The notes: generated by a model from the letters alone, not told the origin. Shown: positions 22,563 through 37,384, counted from the first letter of the stretch. The stretch is 64,000 nt of DNA from Ceratothoa steindachneri (GCA_963969495.1 OZ018337.1:85162777-85226776), one strand, 5' to 3'. Translations and numbers: made by a program.

Positions 22563-23483
22563 TGGGGGGCGGTCAATAAGCTTGGCAATTCGGGTATAAA
22601 GAAACGAGATGTGAGGAAAAGTATTTTATTATTTTTCAATATAACTACCCTTGACTTCTCTGCACTTGCGCCACTTGTCTTTGAGGCTTCAAATTCCCGA
22701 CAATCAGAAATCTCCCGACTGCTGTTCAATCCACTCCTGGACGGCGAGCTGGACATCTTTATCGTCCCCAAACCAGCGTCTATGCAGTGCAGCCTTGAGC
22801 TGGGGGAATAAAAAGTAGTCGCTAGGGGCTAGTTCTGGACTGTAGGGGGAAAGGTTGAGCTCCTCGAACCGCACTCGCGCAGGGCAGCTTGTGCAACTCT
22901 GGCCTTGTGGACTTTGACGACGTTGAAGTCGATCAGGGCGCGTCAGGTTTCTAGGGACCCAACCTTGGTCATGGAAAAATTGTTGTGGATGATGTTGATA
23001 ACAATTCCATCTGATATTCCAAGATCTCGCTCGATTTCTTCGACCTTCACCCGTCGATTTTCGAGGATCATCCTCTCCACACGGGCCTCATTGTCCTCGT
23101 TGGTTACATCTAACGGGCGTCTTGGACGGGGGCCATCTTCAAAGGACTCACGACCATGGCGGAACTCCATATTCCAGCGAGCAATGGTTGCATAGGAAGG
23201 GGCGGTGTCGGTATACACTGCAACCATGCCTTCATGGATCTCTTTTGCATTCTTGCCTTCCTTGGTCAAAAATTTAATCCCTGCCTGGTGCTCAACCTTT
23301 TCTATTATTTATAAATTTGTGATTGACGATTTGCAATAAGCTCCTGCTTGTTAAATAGACGAAGCAGGAGTGTGCGGCTGCAAGCCTTAACTTGACAGAA
23401 CTGGTCCTAACACCACCACAAACAGCCAACCCCCTTCCTCTGTTTTGCCCTACTGATTCGTAAAACTTATTGACCGCCCCTCG
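22563..23483 (-). mobile_element. Internally deleted mariner transposon, copy 2
   Basis: It is flanked by TA on both sides (22,561-22,562 and 23,484-23,485). The left end reads TGGGGGGCGGTCAATAAG and the right end, on the minus strand, CGAGGGGCGGTCAATAAG. The 921-bp element is collinear with copy 1 and lacks the same central part of the transposase. Confidence 0.9.
22629..23305 (-). pseudogene. Mariner transposase pseudogene, core deleted, copy 2
   Basis: Read on the minus strand, the N-terminus begins EKVEHQAGIKFLTKEGKNA but with ATA in place of ATG. The helix-turn-helix half is open through RVERMILENRRVKVEEIE and LGISDGIVINIIHNN to MTKVGSLET, then a stop. After the deletion it continues IDFNVVKVHKARV and, after a frameshift, the third catalytic block (SPELAPSDYFLF) and WIEQQSGDF, ending GSYIEK and stops at 22,631-22,629. 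The first catalytic Asp region is missing. It is inactive. Confidence 0.88.
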
Positions 23484-25739
23484 TATATCACAACTCTCGT
23501 TTATTCTTTTCCCGTCTATAACCTTTTAACCACTTCGGCTTACTGTCTTTTAATTAAGCATGTATGGTAGCTAACGGTGATCAGCTGTATGTAAGTGCGG
23601 TGGTGTCAACCAACCAAAATGATTCCCAGGAAATTTTAGGTTTGCTAGATTAGATGACATTTTTAAGGGGAGTTGATTTTTTCAGTATTATTTGATAATT
23701 ATCGCATAGAGAAGATTTACTTCAATTGTTATTTTTTATTTAATGATTTTAAACTATTTTATTTGTTTGGTTTTGTTTTCTTTGATGCTCCTCAGTTATT
23801 TTTAGCGCTACGATTACTAGGTCAATGTGTTTAGGATTCTTTGTTTAAATAGACGATTATGAGTTGATAGATCTATTATGAACCTTAAGTAAGGTTTTTT
23901 AACAATGTTTATCACCATATTTCACCCTTTGCTTGATCTATACAGGCGCTCCACTTTATCTATGGTACTATTAGATTAATTAAGTAATAATTTAAACTAG
24001 AGAGTTCAATAAAGCCTACCACGAAATTTTTATTATTTGTTGAAATAGATCAATTAAAGAGGCAAAAAATATGTTCAAGAATAATCCACGTAGTTGCTTT
24101 TGGGTTTACTGCTAAGCTCCTTTTCCTTTATATCTGCCCTTATATCTTCTTCAACCAGCCATTCAATTTCTATGACGATGACATTTCTCGATTACAGCTA
24201 ATCGTATTCTTTAGCTGCCTCCACTATCAGTATTCAATATTTCTGAAATTCACTCAAATCAACCTGAGGCTTTATTGGTCTTTATTCTTATGCACTTTTC
24301 TCGCTGTGAAACTACTGCTCTATTAGTTACTCTTGATGGTTCCTCACTTTCCCTACTTAATTCTGTTAAAAACTGTTTCACATTTGGTAGTCACTTGTCT
24401 CTCAACACTCATCTTGCTATAGTCTAGAAATCGTCTATCTGCTTTATCCGTAATCTAAGCGTATCTGGTCCCAAATTGATTGTCAGAGTTTAGATAGTGC
24501 CACCTTTCCTTTTGTTAACCTTTTGTGACATCCAAAGGTAAGTTAATGTTAGGTTGAAGGTAAAATGAGAAATAGGACTGCCTAGGAGCTACGAGAAAAT
24601 GAATTTGAGATTTCCATTATGGTTATATGTTAATCACCCCGAAACTGCAGTTTTATCTTTGAAATCAGATTGTTTGTCATAAAATTAATCTAGCTTTCTT
24701 TAGGTAATTTGCAATATAAATCGCGCTGTCGGTTGATGTAAAGTAAATAAGTCCATCACTATTGGACGGATAGAAAGACAGACACAATCTAAGTCTGTCA
24801 GTTTTCGTGTTTGTGTCAATTAAAAATGGCGCTAGACAAAGGTTACTACGCATGTCAGAAACATAAACAGGAAGAGTAAGATAATATCCTTTTACTCTAT
24901 TAGTCCTAGCGTAACATCTCTAGCGTGAGTAGTATCCGCTCTTAACTTAATAATTTTTACAAAGCAGATTTGAAAAAGGACAGATAAAAGGAATGAAAAC
25001 AAGCAAAGTAACTTTGTAAGCGGAGCGATCTCATTCTATGAGAAACTGCGCTTTCTTGTTTTAATTAGTTTGATCTCTCTCAAGGCGTATTGATAACCTC
25101 ATTTTCTTCTCTCCAATGTAGAAGACAAAGAATGGAGCTTTCCTCTTATTTCCTTGAACTGATTGATATTCTTTGACTCTTAATTATAATTTATGGTAAG
25201 TTTTCTACTGAGTTTTCATTGCTTCTCTCGCTTTTGCCTTTATCATTTGATCACTAATCTGGAAATGTTGGATTGCCTACGCACTCTCACTTCCTTGGTA
25301 AACGTTCAAAGAGCATCGATGCTTCGACGTGAGGCTATTGCTCATACACTCACCTTTATTTCTTGCGAACCTAAATGATTGAAGAAATATTGTTTCAAGT
25401 TCACTATCTACATAAACAACCAAACATGAAATAAAATGAAAAAGAATAGAGGAGAAATATGAAAATATATCATTTTTTTATTTGAAGGAGATCCTCTTTT
25501 ATTATTGGCACTTTTTTGATCGACAATTTTCTACTGTCAGTAAGCACATAGGGCCCTTCACGCATGGTTAGGCCTCTATTTTTATATGCCATCTAGCTAG
25601 ATATTTTCCTTATTTCACCTATTTTCTTGCTCTCTGAATTTCTTTCATTCTCCATTTCTGTTGTTGCCCTCACTATTCGCGTGATTTTGATTACCACTTT
25701 GCTTTCACAACATCTGTAAACCGATAACCCGAGAGAGAT

Positions 25740-26420
25740 TAAGTGAAGCTCATTCTTGAATAGATTGAAGAAATGAAGGAAAATTAGAAGCATAACTAAG
25801 GAGTGGAGTATTTCTCCTACTGGGAAATAAATGTTAGTAAATGAGTGAGATGTATGAAGTGGAAGAATGGAGGAAAAGAACAAAAATATTGGAGTGCATG
25901 AATGAAAATTGTAAAGATTAATAATCAAAGAGTTCGTCCGGATGACTAAAATGAGCAAGACCTTAAATAAAAGATATAATGACCAAAAAAGTGAAAAATA
26001 AACGAATAAAAGTGATAATATAAAGTGTAGAAGAGTGATATGATGATAGATTTATTTTGTAAGATTCATTAAATCTTAAAAAATGGATCACAAGTCGTGT
26101 AGTGAAAGAAATAAGGCATTAAGTAAGTAACTGAGAAGCACTAAAATGAAAAGATGTAATGAAATAAAAGGAAAAGGAATAAAGTAAAGGAGTGGGAGAG
26201 TGAAAGAAGCATGTCACATAATGAATAATAGGAATGTTTTGAAGAGAGAATGGAATAAGACGAAACGAGAAGAAATGAAAAGAGCAACGGATGGGAAATA
26301 AAAATAATAAAACTTATTAAAATAAAGTGTAGAAGAATGAAAGAAAAATAAGAAGAAAAATAAAGATATAAATTTATACAAAAGTAAAAGTGTTGCTATG
26401 TGTTGATTGATGATTGACGT
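25740..26420. repeat. Purine-rich low-complexity tract
   Basis: The plus strand is dominated by A and G (GAATGAA, AAGTAAAGGAG type words) with few pyrimidines. The minus strand therefore gives spurious Phe/Ser/Leu-rich open frames. No exact period is seen. Confidence 0.7.
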
Positions 26421-29400
26421 GACCACGTTGCCTCAAATCCACTCACTACTTCCTCCGAAGACACAAATGTATGAAGAACAACATAGAAAAGGGAGAAAAG
26501 AAAACACAAATGATAAGCATAAAAATGAGATGAATTAAGAGAAGAGGAATTTCCTTTACCTCTTCACTTGTGGCTCTTAAATCCTTTCCTCAGAGTCCTC
26601 CATTTTTGCAATTCCTACATTCCTCAATTCTTTCCTAATTTTGTTTGTCATCTATTATTTTTTTACCATTATTATCTTGCATCAATAATTGATGGAGAAA
26701 ATTAATTAAACTCCATTGTTCTATTTTTTTCAAGGTGGAATGGAAGAAAATCCTCATTTGAATGGACCCTCAATTCCAATCGATGAGACGCTCATCTCTG
26801 CGCATAAACTGAGAGATAAATCCAGGTCGCTCTCTTTGCACGGTCGCTACACTCACACATATAGGAAAGTCTACCATTTGAGTTAACATTCACAAAAGAC
26901 AACAATTAAACCACGTCTGTTTAAAGAAGAGGAAAGCGATGTTAACTACTTATATCTAATTTGGTATCATTATCATAGCTTTGGTTTTGAGCCATGTGAG
27001 GGTAGTGTTTGTTAACGTGAATTGCTTGTACTTTGTCATCAGTTCGAGTCTTAATTAGTTTTTCAGCTCTAATCAGGTACCAGATTTGTCACGAGATCAT
27101 TATTTTCTCAGTTCATCATCCATGTTTAAGCAATCCCTGAAGTTAATTCATCAATTTATCATATAGGTTGTTGAGCGGATCTGGGATTATTCGTCAAAAA
27201 ATTTGTGATTGATCAGATTTACTGAAAAGTGAGAGTAAAGGTATTTTCTCAAATTATTACCTTGGAAAAAGAGAGTTCTCTGGCAAAACCTATTATTTTT
27301 GTTTGCCATTCATGAATCTCCCTACGAACTACGAAATTAAATCCTTGGCTTCAATGAATTTCATCAACTGAAAGGGTGCCAAGATCGTCCAAATTCCGAC
27401 AAAATATCATAAAAGCCCACAAAATTTCCAGCCATTTTGCTTATGGAAGGAAGGAGGAGCAGCGCCTTTTTCCTCTATTTCATGTCCTACTGAATCCCTG
27501 AAACCAAATTTTTTTTAGATTTCAATCTTTTATTCATTGGATGTTACGAAATATTTTTTAGCATTCAAATAAGTCAATAAATTTTAAAAACACTGAAACA
27601 TTTTTTTTAAATAATAGTTAAGATATGTGAAGATTATTGTTATTATTGTCCCAAAATATATTTTAGTGAGTCACAGCCAATTCTGGATTCGTACCCTCGG
27701 TTATTAGAACAATCGGTCGTTACTTCGAGAAGTCCAATTGTTAGCAGCTTTTAATAGCCAAAGTTATCAAATACCAAACCACATTTTATTAGCATTAGAA
27801 AACTTTTCATACCTTAATAATAAGATAGGCCAAATAGGTTGTGTGTGAAGCAGCAATTCTTCGTGCATTGTTATACAAAATAACTGTATTAAAGATACGC
27901 AACTTTAATTTCAAAATCTGGTGGAGAAACAAGTATGTTCTCAAAAAGGGAAACCAAATTTTGCCTTTTCTATTCCGTTCGTATTTTTAATCAATAAACA
28001 ATATGCATACCATGGTGAAATCGATTGCGATGTGAGTAGTGATAATTGAGAAAACCTTAAAGAATTATTAAAAACTTTATGGACTTCTTTAAAGCCTCTT
28101 GCAAATAATTGCATGGTAAGATCTTATTGAACACCTACTCTACCCTTAAACACGATTTATCACATCAGCCGTCAAAAGGCCATTTTCTTACCTATGATGC
28201 CAGTATAAAAAAGCGTCTTTCAAGCCAACGAAAGGAGTGAGGATAACTTTTAATGTCACAGTTAAAAGACGCATTTAGATCCAATTAATATATCAAATAG
28301 AGAAGAAACTAAAACTAAAATCAATAAAAACTCTAAAACTTACATGAAAAAATAATTGGTTTGCCAAAATAAATGAGAAAAGGCCAAAACCTTGAAATTC
28401 TATTGACAAGTATGGAAGGAAATGACGTATATTAGAAGTGTGCTTTCGTAACTTGTACTTTATGTGTTATATATTGTCTCTTTGTTTGTTTGTTTTTAGA
28501 AGAAATCATGAGTAACCATACTAAAGCTACTATATGCAAGATTGCGTGTCCTCAGGACACTATGCCTCTCACATGCCCTCTTGCACAAATACCTGGCAAG
28601 AGGATATGCATCTACGTTTGTCTTCCACTCATTTTTTCTATCTCTTGGGTTAGAAACTTCTCTACAGATCTCCGTTGGAAACCCCCTAACCGGAAAACTT
28701 TCATTTATTTAAGGTCATGGTAGCGAGACAGTGGGAGGTTCACCCAATACTATTGGCTCCTATGAAGGTAAATGTGTAACATCAGTAGTTTCATCTCCAC
28801 AATTTTATTGCCCACAATATTAGTTTTTGTCTTGCCTTCATGGCGAAGTAACTTTTTCAGCCATTGTACCAGACCTTTGTAGATAGTGCCGGAAAATAGT
28901 CCCAATTGCTATCCAGCAGCTCAAACTGCCATCCTAAGTGGATGCTCTGTCTCGCAGTTGCTCTCCAATATGGGGTTGTGTCCCTTGCAACCGTCGAAAA
29001 GAGGGTGGGGGTACCATGCCAGATAATTATAACATGAAAAAAATAAATCTAAACCTAAACCTTTGAAGGTCACAGGGTTTTCCCTAAGCAAGCATTTCTC
29101 TCGGTGACCCAACCCTCTACAAGCAACTCTCTCTCTCACCGGAAAAGGTTTCGTCGGCGAATCTATTCCAGAGATTACACCTCCTACGACTCGCTTGATG
29201 GGTTATAATTTCCTTCTCTTTATATCATTACCAGTAAAGGGTTAGCTCCTTAACCATCTTATAAACACAGGGTAGCAGCAAGGCGTCTCGGCGCCCTCGT
29301 TCGGGAGCAGAACTGGACAAAGCGATAGAAATAGTCGCATAAACAAAAAGTCCTTGGAGAGCCTGATCCCAAATGTTCCCTGTCAGATGAAAATTTGATG

Positions 29401-32400
29401 ATAAACCGAACATTCTCCTCACATTCTTCTGAAGTGGAATGGCTTATGGTGGAATTGATGAATCCTACTCTAAATGTCAAAATAATGAAAATAAGAAATC
29501 TGGCGAATGCATGAAAATGACGTTTGAAGGATTCAATCCTGGAGTATGCTAGAATACCAGTTTCACCCCTTTAGGTATTTGAAAGTTTGAGTGTTTTGCG
29601 TTCCAGTTTACTGGATCTTGTCCAAAGCATTTGGAAACCCATCATTTGATTCTTCAGAAACATTTATGAAGTTCATTTTGTAAACAAATACAGTACTTAT
29701 CTAAAGAAAATAAGCAATGAGTATTTTGGCTAAGTTGAGCAAAAATAAAGGAACGAGAATGATAGAAGCGAAAGGTAGATAAAAAATGAAAAGGTTAACT
29801 TTACAAAGTAAGAAATTAAAAAAGTCGACTATTCTTTTATAATGAAACGTGATCGTCGTAGAATAAACAACCACGAGTACCTACAACGTGCGTGTGTAAG
29901 TTTATTCTTCTGATAGATATAAACATATAGGTCGGAGAGCTTCAATAATATTCCACTTTAGGCTTTTCAAAAGGAAAATCTTTGAGGTTGAATTTTATTT
30001 CATGGAACTCAATAAACTATAGCCGGAATTTAAAGACACTTAGAGAAGGGCAGGGAAGTGTCTAATCCCTTATAAAGATGATGACTAAACTCTTTGAACT
30101 CGTAAAGCCCGCAAACCCTAAAATTTATATCATTTATCTTTTCATTTTGGTTATTATTTACTAACTGTATTCACCTTTCGGTATATTTATTACCTAGCCC
30201 GAATAAATAACGTCCTAAAAGTATACTTCTGTATCGTGATTGAATTATTTTTACATTACAATATGATTTTAATCAGATTCTTGAGGAATGTGTATTTATT
30301 GCATCGGTACATTCATCTCTCTTAGCGGACGGTTGTGATGTCAGAGTGAAAAGAATTATTGAGTATATATTGTTGGTAAAACGAGAATAATACCTACAAC
30401 TTTCTATGATACGATTAAGCTCGGTGTGAATCCTTTTAACAGTTTTGCAAAATACATTTAAAACCCAGCACAAGTCATCACTCAATTATTTCAAATCATA
30501 ATTGTCAGAAAGATATGGATAAAAAGTTACCAAAAAATTACTTAATTCTTATGCTGGAAAATATAATTGTCATGTTCCATTTTCTTTTAAGTCGTCTTTC
30601 TTTTCTAAATATCTATGTATATTTGTCCTAATTTGTTTACAAATATTTGATGAGGCCATTTCTCTGCGCCTTGTTTATAATAAATAAATAATGACGCTCT
30701 CTGTGATTGGATTCGCAAGAGAACTGTAATTACGCTTCGTTTTTCCCCTCGAGATGACAATTACAAAACAGATATCAAGTATAAATGAGAAATTCCTGGC
30801 AATTCAGGAACTTATCTGAATTGCATCACTTCTAAGATAACTTTGTCATTCACTTTATGTAACATATATCGCTATCCAAAGTATTCAAGCGAAAATTTTA
30901 ATATTTGCTTTCCGAAAAACATAAAAAACTATTTACACAATTATTCGCGGGTGAACAACTTTGAATCTTAGGCTTAAAATGAATAAAAATGAGCAGAATT
31001 TGATCACTTTGTGACTTAAATAGTCTTTCGGAAATTCTCACCAAAAAAATTTACTTTTCTGAAATTTCTGAGGCACAAATAATTTGTTTACATTTTTTTC
31101 ATCTTCGTTTTTTTGGGAATACCAGTGGTACACGATAAATAATAATAAACCTTATATACCTTTTAAAATAATAAATGATATAAAAATATTTATTAATTTT
31201 TTGTAAAAGGAAGGAAAGAAATTCTTAGTGTGTCAGTTCAAGGAGGCATCTTCGGAAGCTTCAGATAAAATCTTTAGGAAAAGCTCTTCAGTTTAATCTT
31301 TTGAATAAATTTGGCTCTTTACGAGATTCTGAAACGATGAAGGTGATTGTTTTTTGATTGAAAAAGCGTTTCATACAATTCCTTATGTTTGAATACAAAT
31401 TAATTATCTTATATATATCTCATATTATGTGTCATGTTGATTGTTCTACTATATTCCATGATTCCTTTTCTAAAGAATCACTTTTTCATATTTTCTCGCA
31501 AATTACAAAATAGTCATCAATGGTGAAGCGAAATGCGTCTTTTTCCCTCTTGAAAATACATGATGACAACACCTTCCTTATTCTTCATATTCACCGGACT
31601 TTGCCACCTCGGATTACCATTAATTTAATTCATTACATCATCACCAAATGGGCAATGTGGTTTAATAGGATGGAGCCACCTCGATCATATTATATCACAT
31701 ATTTGAATAAAACTGGGGGAATTTTTTAATTATAAGATCACTTCTTAATTAAATGATGAGGGAGCCTCGTTAATAATATTAGAAATAGCTTTGCTTTAAA
31801 AAGTATTTTTATATTAAAAAGGATTAGACTTTTTTATTTTAAAAGATGATATTAATTTCCTTAAACCTAAAAGTAATTGGCCACATTTTTTCTATAGCCT
31901 TATTTCATTCATTGTTCATTGCACCACAGCTTCAAACATTGAAGGAAGAATCGTTAATATAATTATACAGATTAGAAACTCTAGCTAAATATTGACATAA
32001 GTGATTACTATTAATATTTTTCAAATTCGTGAGAATCAAATATGCTAAATAAACTTTAAATTTATTTTTTGTTACAGATACCAAGAAATTGTGAGGTCAG
32101 CGGTGAAATCAAATAAAACTTGATTCAAGAAACTAAACTAAACACACGATATAAATAATGATAAAATAACTTTCAATTTCTGTAATAGTATCCATAAGGA
32201 AATAAAGTATTTGCCTATGGAAAGAAAAGGCTTAGACCAGCAATAGAAAATGATAATGATTGAATAGGGCAGTGCAGGTGTTCATATTTAAATAGGTAGA
32301 AGAAAATCTTTAATTTATAAAGAGTTGTCTGATGCTTAATCGTATCTACATTCTGCGCTGAGGTTTACTAATTAGTCCTGAATTTATTGTGTCAAAGTTT

Positions 32401-33859
32401 GAGGGGTTTTTAAGAACATGAATAATAATAAAAAGTTGGCTTTATTTATGTTATGTGAGAACACAAATGAATGATTAAGAACAAGTACAAAGGCGAACGG
32501 TGCACAAGTTCTAAGTTTTTTTAAAAAGGAAGAAGTATTGGAGATATTCTTGGCAAAGAGAAAAATCGCGTATTCTCTGAAGATTCACTTCAGACTGTTA
32601 CTCTAATCAATGAAAAAATTTTGAGTGTAAATATAATATCGCCGCAACAAGAAAATTTAAGAACTAACGTGACCGGATCCTTAGCATAACGCCCCTTTAC
32701 TTATTTTCCCGTAGACCTAAATTCTTCTTTCTTTAGCAAGGGTTTGGTCTACTATAAAATTGTACCGCCCATTAAGAAAGTTTCCTGAAACTACATTTAA
32801 GACATTCCTCGAAAAGATATCGAAGAACTTTATCAAATTCTTGCACCTTAATGTCTAATTATTTTGGTGTCGAAGGAAATTGGAATCTCGCTCTTTAAAA
32901 CACTCGTAGAAAATTCGCTAAACTATTTGCCAATCTTAGAAAATGTGATCATAGATAATGGTCGTGTTTGGGCACAAAATAAAAATTAAAGTCCTGTCGA
33001 ACAGAGAACATCTTTCAAGAGACAGAAGCCAGCTTTAGAGATGGTGTGGGCAGGTTTAACAGCGACTGAGTAAAAAACAACTCACATATTTTTTCTTATC
33101 AGATTTTTCTTTTATTAATGGATTCTACGTCAAATATTAAGCGAATTTTACACCCTTATGGGTATTTCTATAGAAGGAAGCTTTTTTGCTTTAAATATTG
33201 TTCAAACCTAAGGAATAAGCTTATTTAAACGATTGAATTCATTAAAGAAAATATTTAAAATAAGTGAGTTAGTTTGTTAAAAATGGCAGTTGAGAGAAAG
33301 AAGGAAATATTTTTAGAAAATTATGTATTTTTTTTAATATAAAAAAGTTAATTATGTTAAAAAAATCGAAAAATGCCTCTACAAAGAACATATCTTAAAT
33401 TATAGAGCTAATAGATTTTCTATATTTTTCTTGAATTTGACCATTTATAACTTTTTGGTTTTAAAAATTCGTCACTTAAAATAGAATCTTATGGATGAAA
33501 TAGTCGCTAATCATTGGCCATGAATATCTCCATATCAAGGAAATTCTAACACTTCAACCTAAAGATTCATACGTCTCCTTGCTCCTCTTCCCTATGCATC
33601 TGTTTACTCACGTGTCTCTCCTAATCTTCTTGTTTAGACTATCGTTTTATCCGTTAATTCTTTTAACCCTTTTGGGTCAGTTTTTGGCTCTTTCTGGCTC
33701 TCGGTTTGACCTTGCTAACCTTTAAAGCTAACTAAATCTTAATGTGATTTAACCGTCCATCTCCTACTTCTTCTTTTACTAACTTATATTTAGCTTCATT
33801 ATAATATTTTTTCTTGTAGTCAGTGCGAACCTCAGGGGCTACTTTGTGTTTTTCATTTC

Positions 33860-33865
33860 ATATAC

Positions 33866-33922
<57 letters not shown>

Positions 33923-33929
33923 TATATAA

Positions 33930-33982
<53 letters not shown>
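33860..33982. repeat. Compound TA microsatellite
   Basis: About 120 bp of TA interrupted by CATA, TTTA, GTA and AAA variants. It produces spurious Tyr/Ile frames. Confidence 0.95.
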
Positions 33983-33985
<3 letters not shown>

Positions 33986-35923
33986 CTATTTTATTTCGTT
34001 TTGCACATTATTTTTCTTTAAACTATAAAACCAAACGAGGAAAAGTTAACCCTTTATACATAGTTCGCTTTTACGTTATATTTACGAAGTTATTCCAAGA
34101 TGTGTTAATGCACCGCCCTATCTAAATATTTTGCCTTTATTATTTACTTTATTCTCAACCTTCATCTCTGAATGCATTACTCTCCTCAATTAAATTTCCC
34201 CTTTTTCCAGTTCATTATACTTATCGTGATTTTTTCTCTCCACCTTCGTAATTTAAGGCAAGAATGGAGAATAAAAGAAGTGCATCACTTTATTCCGATA
34301 TCACTTTGAAAGATAATGTGTTTGCCCATTCAAAGTCTACTAAATATCTATTAACGTTTGAAAGCTAACAATGAAACACTAACACATGAACGCATGTACC
34401 TATACACGTGCACACGTGGTGTATTTCCTGAATTTAGATTATAAAGGAGAGGAAATTTGGGAAAATTAATCAGTTAACAATAATTACCAGCCACGTTCTG
34501 AAAACTTTGTTGAAAAGGAGGTAGGTAAAATTCTACCCACACTTACCCAGGTGTATTCTCTGAAAAGAAGGGAGTTAAACTTCTACCCACATTTACTCTG
34601 GTGCAGACCTTTGTTTTTGGACGGGGTTATTTGTTGTGAACCACATTTTCTTACGTCTTTGAATATGTAATTGGAATAAATTTAAAATCTTTGGAACAGC
34701 GAACGAGTGATTTTTAATTAAAAGTTAAAACTTTTAAAACTAATAAGAAAGAGCTTGAACTGCTTTGGAAGGGGATAAAAATCTTTCCGGATTCTTCCAG
34801 ACTGTATTGAGATCGGTAAATATTTGCGTCTAAATAATGCCAAAGTTTTTGGTCTGAAGAATCCTTTTATGCATTTCCCATCTTGCTTACCGGAGTGAGG
34901 CAGCTCGAATTATTTAAGCACGGTTGCCTGACCACACCACTCAACCATGTAGTCGAAACTATCATGTTTTGGTCAACCATATCCTGGAATGTACTTGTTC
35001 ATGTTGCAGCTGTAGGTACATAGTTGGAATGACATTTAAATTTAATTTGTTTGGTTGATGATTTTTATAAAGACCATTGCTAAAATTATGTGCTGAATAC
35101 TGTTTAAACTAGTGTATTGTATCTATAATTAATCTATATTTCTCAAAGTTGGTATTATTAACAGTTTCTTTAAAATTCCCCAAAAATGTTTTCGAAGTAA
35201 TATCCGTAAATCAATAAAAAATAATCGAAATTGCGAATTCTACGTAAGTAGCAAAACGAAATTGTTGATAAATTTGAAGCTATAAAATAAATGATTTGAA
35301 ATATTTTTAACTAATTGAAACCCAATTCTGCCTGAAATTCTTTACACCACATTTGGTATTCAATCAGGTACTTTTTTACATTTGACCTAACAGAGTGTTT
35401 AGTTTGGACTTTAAGACTAAAAGCAGCTAATTAATTGGTATGGACATCAATATTATTTTTATCGCTCTGATGCAAAGCAAGTTAGAAATGCAGATTTACT
35501 CTTCATTCCTGGTTCACCCTAATAAATGGGCATTCAGTTTTTGTAGCTTCTCCAGAAAATAAATAATACACTTCTTCCTCAATTAGCCCATTCTTACACA
35601 GTCATTCATTTAATGCCTCTTTACGCTGTCTTTCCCAAATTCTCACACCGCAACACTTACTCCCGTATATTCTACTCATAAGTGTATTGCCATTCATTCT
35701 TTTACACATCAAGAACACCACAGAATACTTTCAGCAACGCCCTCAGTAACACCCTTATTTATATAAAGCAAATCTCTTCTCCAGAAGTTGGAAGGTGACG
35801 TTTCCATCGAACACTACACTTATACCGCCCCCCTCCCTCCCGTCAAAAATATCCCCAATATTATTTTCTGCAACTTTATTATTTGCAAATTAAGTGTCCA
35901 ACTTCTTTTTATTAGGTTTACCT

Positions 35924-36150
35924 AAGTACTAGATACTACTGTGCCAGGCAATTACTGAAGTACTTGATGCTACTGTAGCAAGCTATGCTGAAGTACAAGA
36001 TACGACTGTACCAGGCTATTACTGAAGTAGTAGATACTACTGTATCAGACTAATGCTGAAGAATAGATTATACTATAGTAGGCTATTGCTCACTTACTAG
36101 AAACTACTGTACCAGGCTATTGCTGGAGTAATAGAAACTACTGCGCAGGC
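35924..36150. repeat. 34-bp minisatellite, about seven diverged units
   Basis: The consensus unit is roughly AAGTACTAGATACTACTGTA followed by CCAGGCTATTACTG. Six complete units and a partial one are visible, with clear divergence between units. Confidence 0.88.
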
Positions 36151-37384
36151 AAGCGATCCCGAGCGATTTCCTTATTGACCCTACGGTGAAAGAGCTTAAA
36201 TTTCTTATTTACCTTAACACCGTCGTTATTAGAGGTAAAAAAATAGTCGGGGTCGTTTTATCAAAACCGTATACAATTTTCCAATCCTGGATCCGTTCCC
36301 CAGCAATCTTCTCGTTTTTAAAGAGGGAAAACATCATTATTTTATCTAGCTTAGTGTTGTTTATGGTGGAGTGTTGTATTCATCACTCTGAATCTATGCT
36401 GGACTCCCTGCAATCTTTCTCTATCCTTCAGCACAATTTTTTTTCCAATTCTTCATCTCATTGTTTTTTCGACAGCGAAATTAAATAAAGAACAGAAAAA
36501 AACGAGAAAAACGATCAATAAATATCAAGTGGTAATAAAAGAATACAAATACTTTCAAAATAGGTTCTCTTACTGATATCTTAGGGCCTATTCTAAACCC
36601 GTAATAAGAAACAAGACCTTACAAAGAATAAATGAGATTTCAAAGGCTCAGTGATCCATTAAAGGAGACTTTGGGTAGCTACATATTTTGCACGATTTAT
36701 GAGAGCTATTTTATTGTAAGGTGTTTTTCCTCCATCCTTTGTCTCGTAGAGATCAAGATTATAATCGCACATTAATATCTATTTCCCATCTATGTACTTC
36801 ATAATAAAGGAGAGTAATTTTATATTCTAAACTTTCCTCTCATTTGAGAACTTTAAAGGCTTTTAACCTGCGTTGCTATTGAATAGATTGAAAGTTTCTA
36901 TTTGCCCGTAGCCTAGTCAGTCGATTTCTCTCGAATGTTTGGTAGGTTTCTATTATTGTTTTTTTTATCTTTTGTGCTATTTTTTTCTAAAGGTAATATT
37001 TATCTGAACTACATATTACTGCTTAAGAAAGCTAATTTTAAAAGATGATAATAATGCCCAAAATATTCCCCAGGCGAGGGACATTAATCTAAGTACATCA
37101 AAATAAAGAAGAGTAATTTTGCTCCCATTTGAGAATATTAAAGGCTTATAACCTGCGTTGCTATTGAATAAATTGAGGTGTCGTTTGCCTTCTCACCTTC
37201 GTAACTTACCTCCATAATCAAATAGAGTCTTTTTTTCCTTTTATTTTAACAATTAATATAGTGTTTTAGTTAATGGTTTAAATACTTTTATGGCATATGC
37301 CTAATGTCTAATGAGTAGCCAATTATATTAGAGAGAGAAGAATAATTGAATGTAATATTTATAGTCGTGTGCCTCTCTATATCT
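36151..37384. other. Unassigned sequence with a diverged 90-bp duplication
   Basis: A segment at about 36,795-36,905 is repeated at about 37,095-37,185. Both share a GAGTAATTTT word, CATTTGAGAA, and then AACCTGCGTTGCTATTGAAT. A 100-codon frame at 36,186-36,488 is unsupported. Confidence 0.6.

Larger units (their letters stand above)
23484..35923. other. Long AT-rich stretch without recognised genes
   Basis: No transposase, reverse transcriptase, RNA gene or exon chain could be supported over this 12 kb. A purine-rich plus strand lies at about 25,740-26,420. A GC-richer patch lies at about 28,900-29,430 with open minus-strand frames of 60-73 codons that I cannot name. The compound TA tract at 33.9 kb is listed separately. 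Confidence 0.6.

Noticed and set aside
22277..22811. Frames on both strands over the mariner copy 2 C-terminus, including a 164-codon minus frame
   Set aside because: They overlap the transposase in a different frame; the true frame gives GSYIEK and the mariner blocks.
28900..29480. GC-richer patch with overlapping minus frames, suspected host exon
   Set aside because: Frames are short, lack convincing splice sites and carry no recognisable domain.
33823..34125. 100-codon plus frame rich in Tyr and Ile
   Set aside because: Produced by the TA microsatellite; not a protein.
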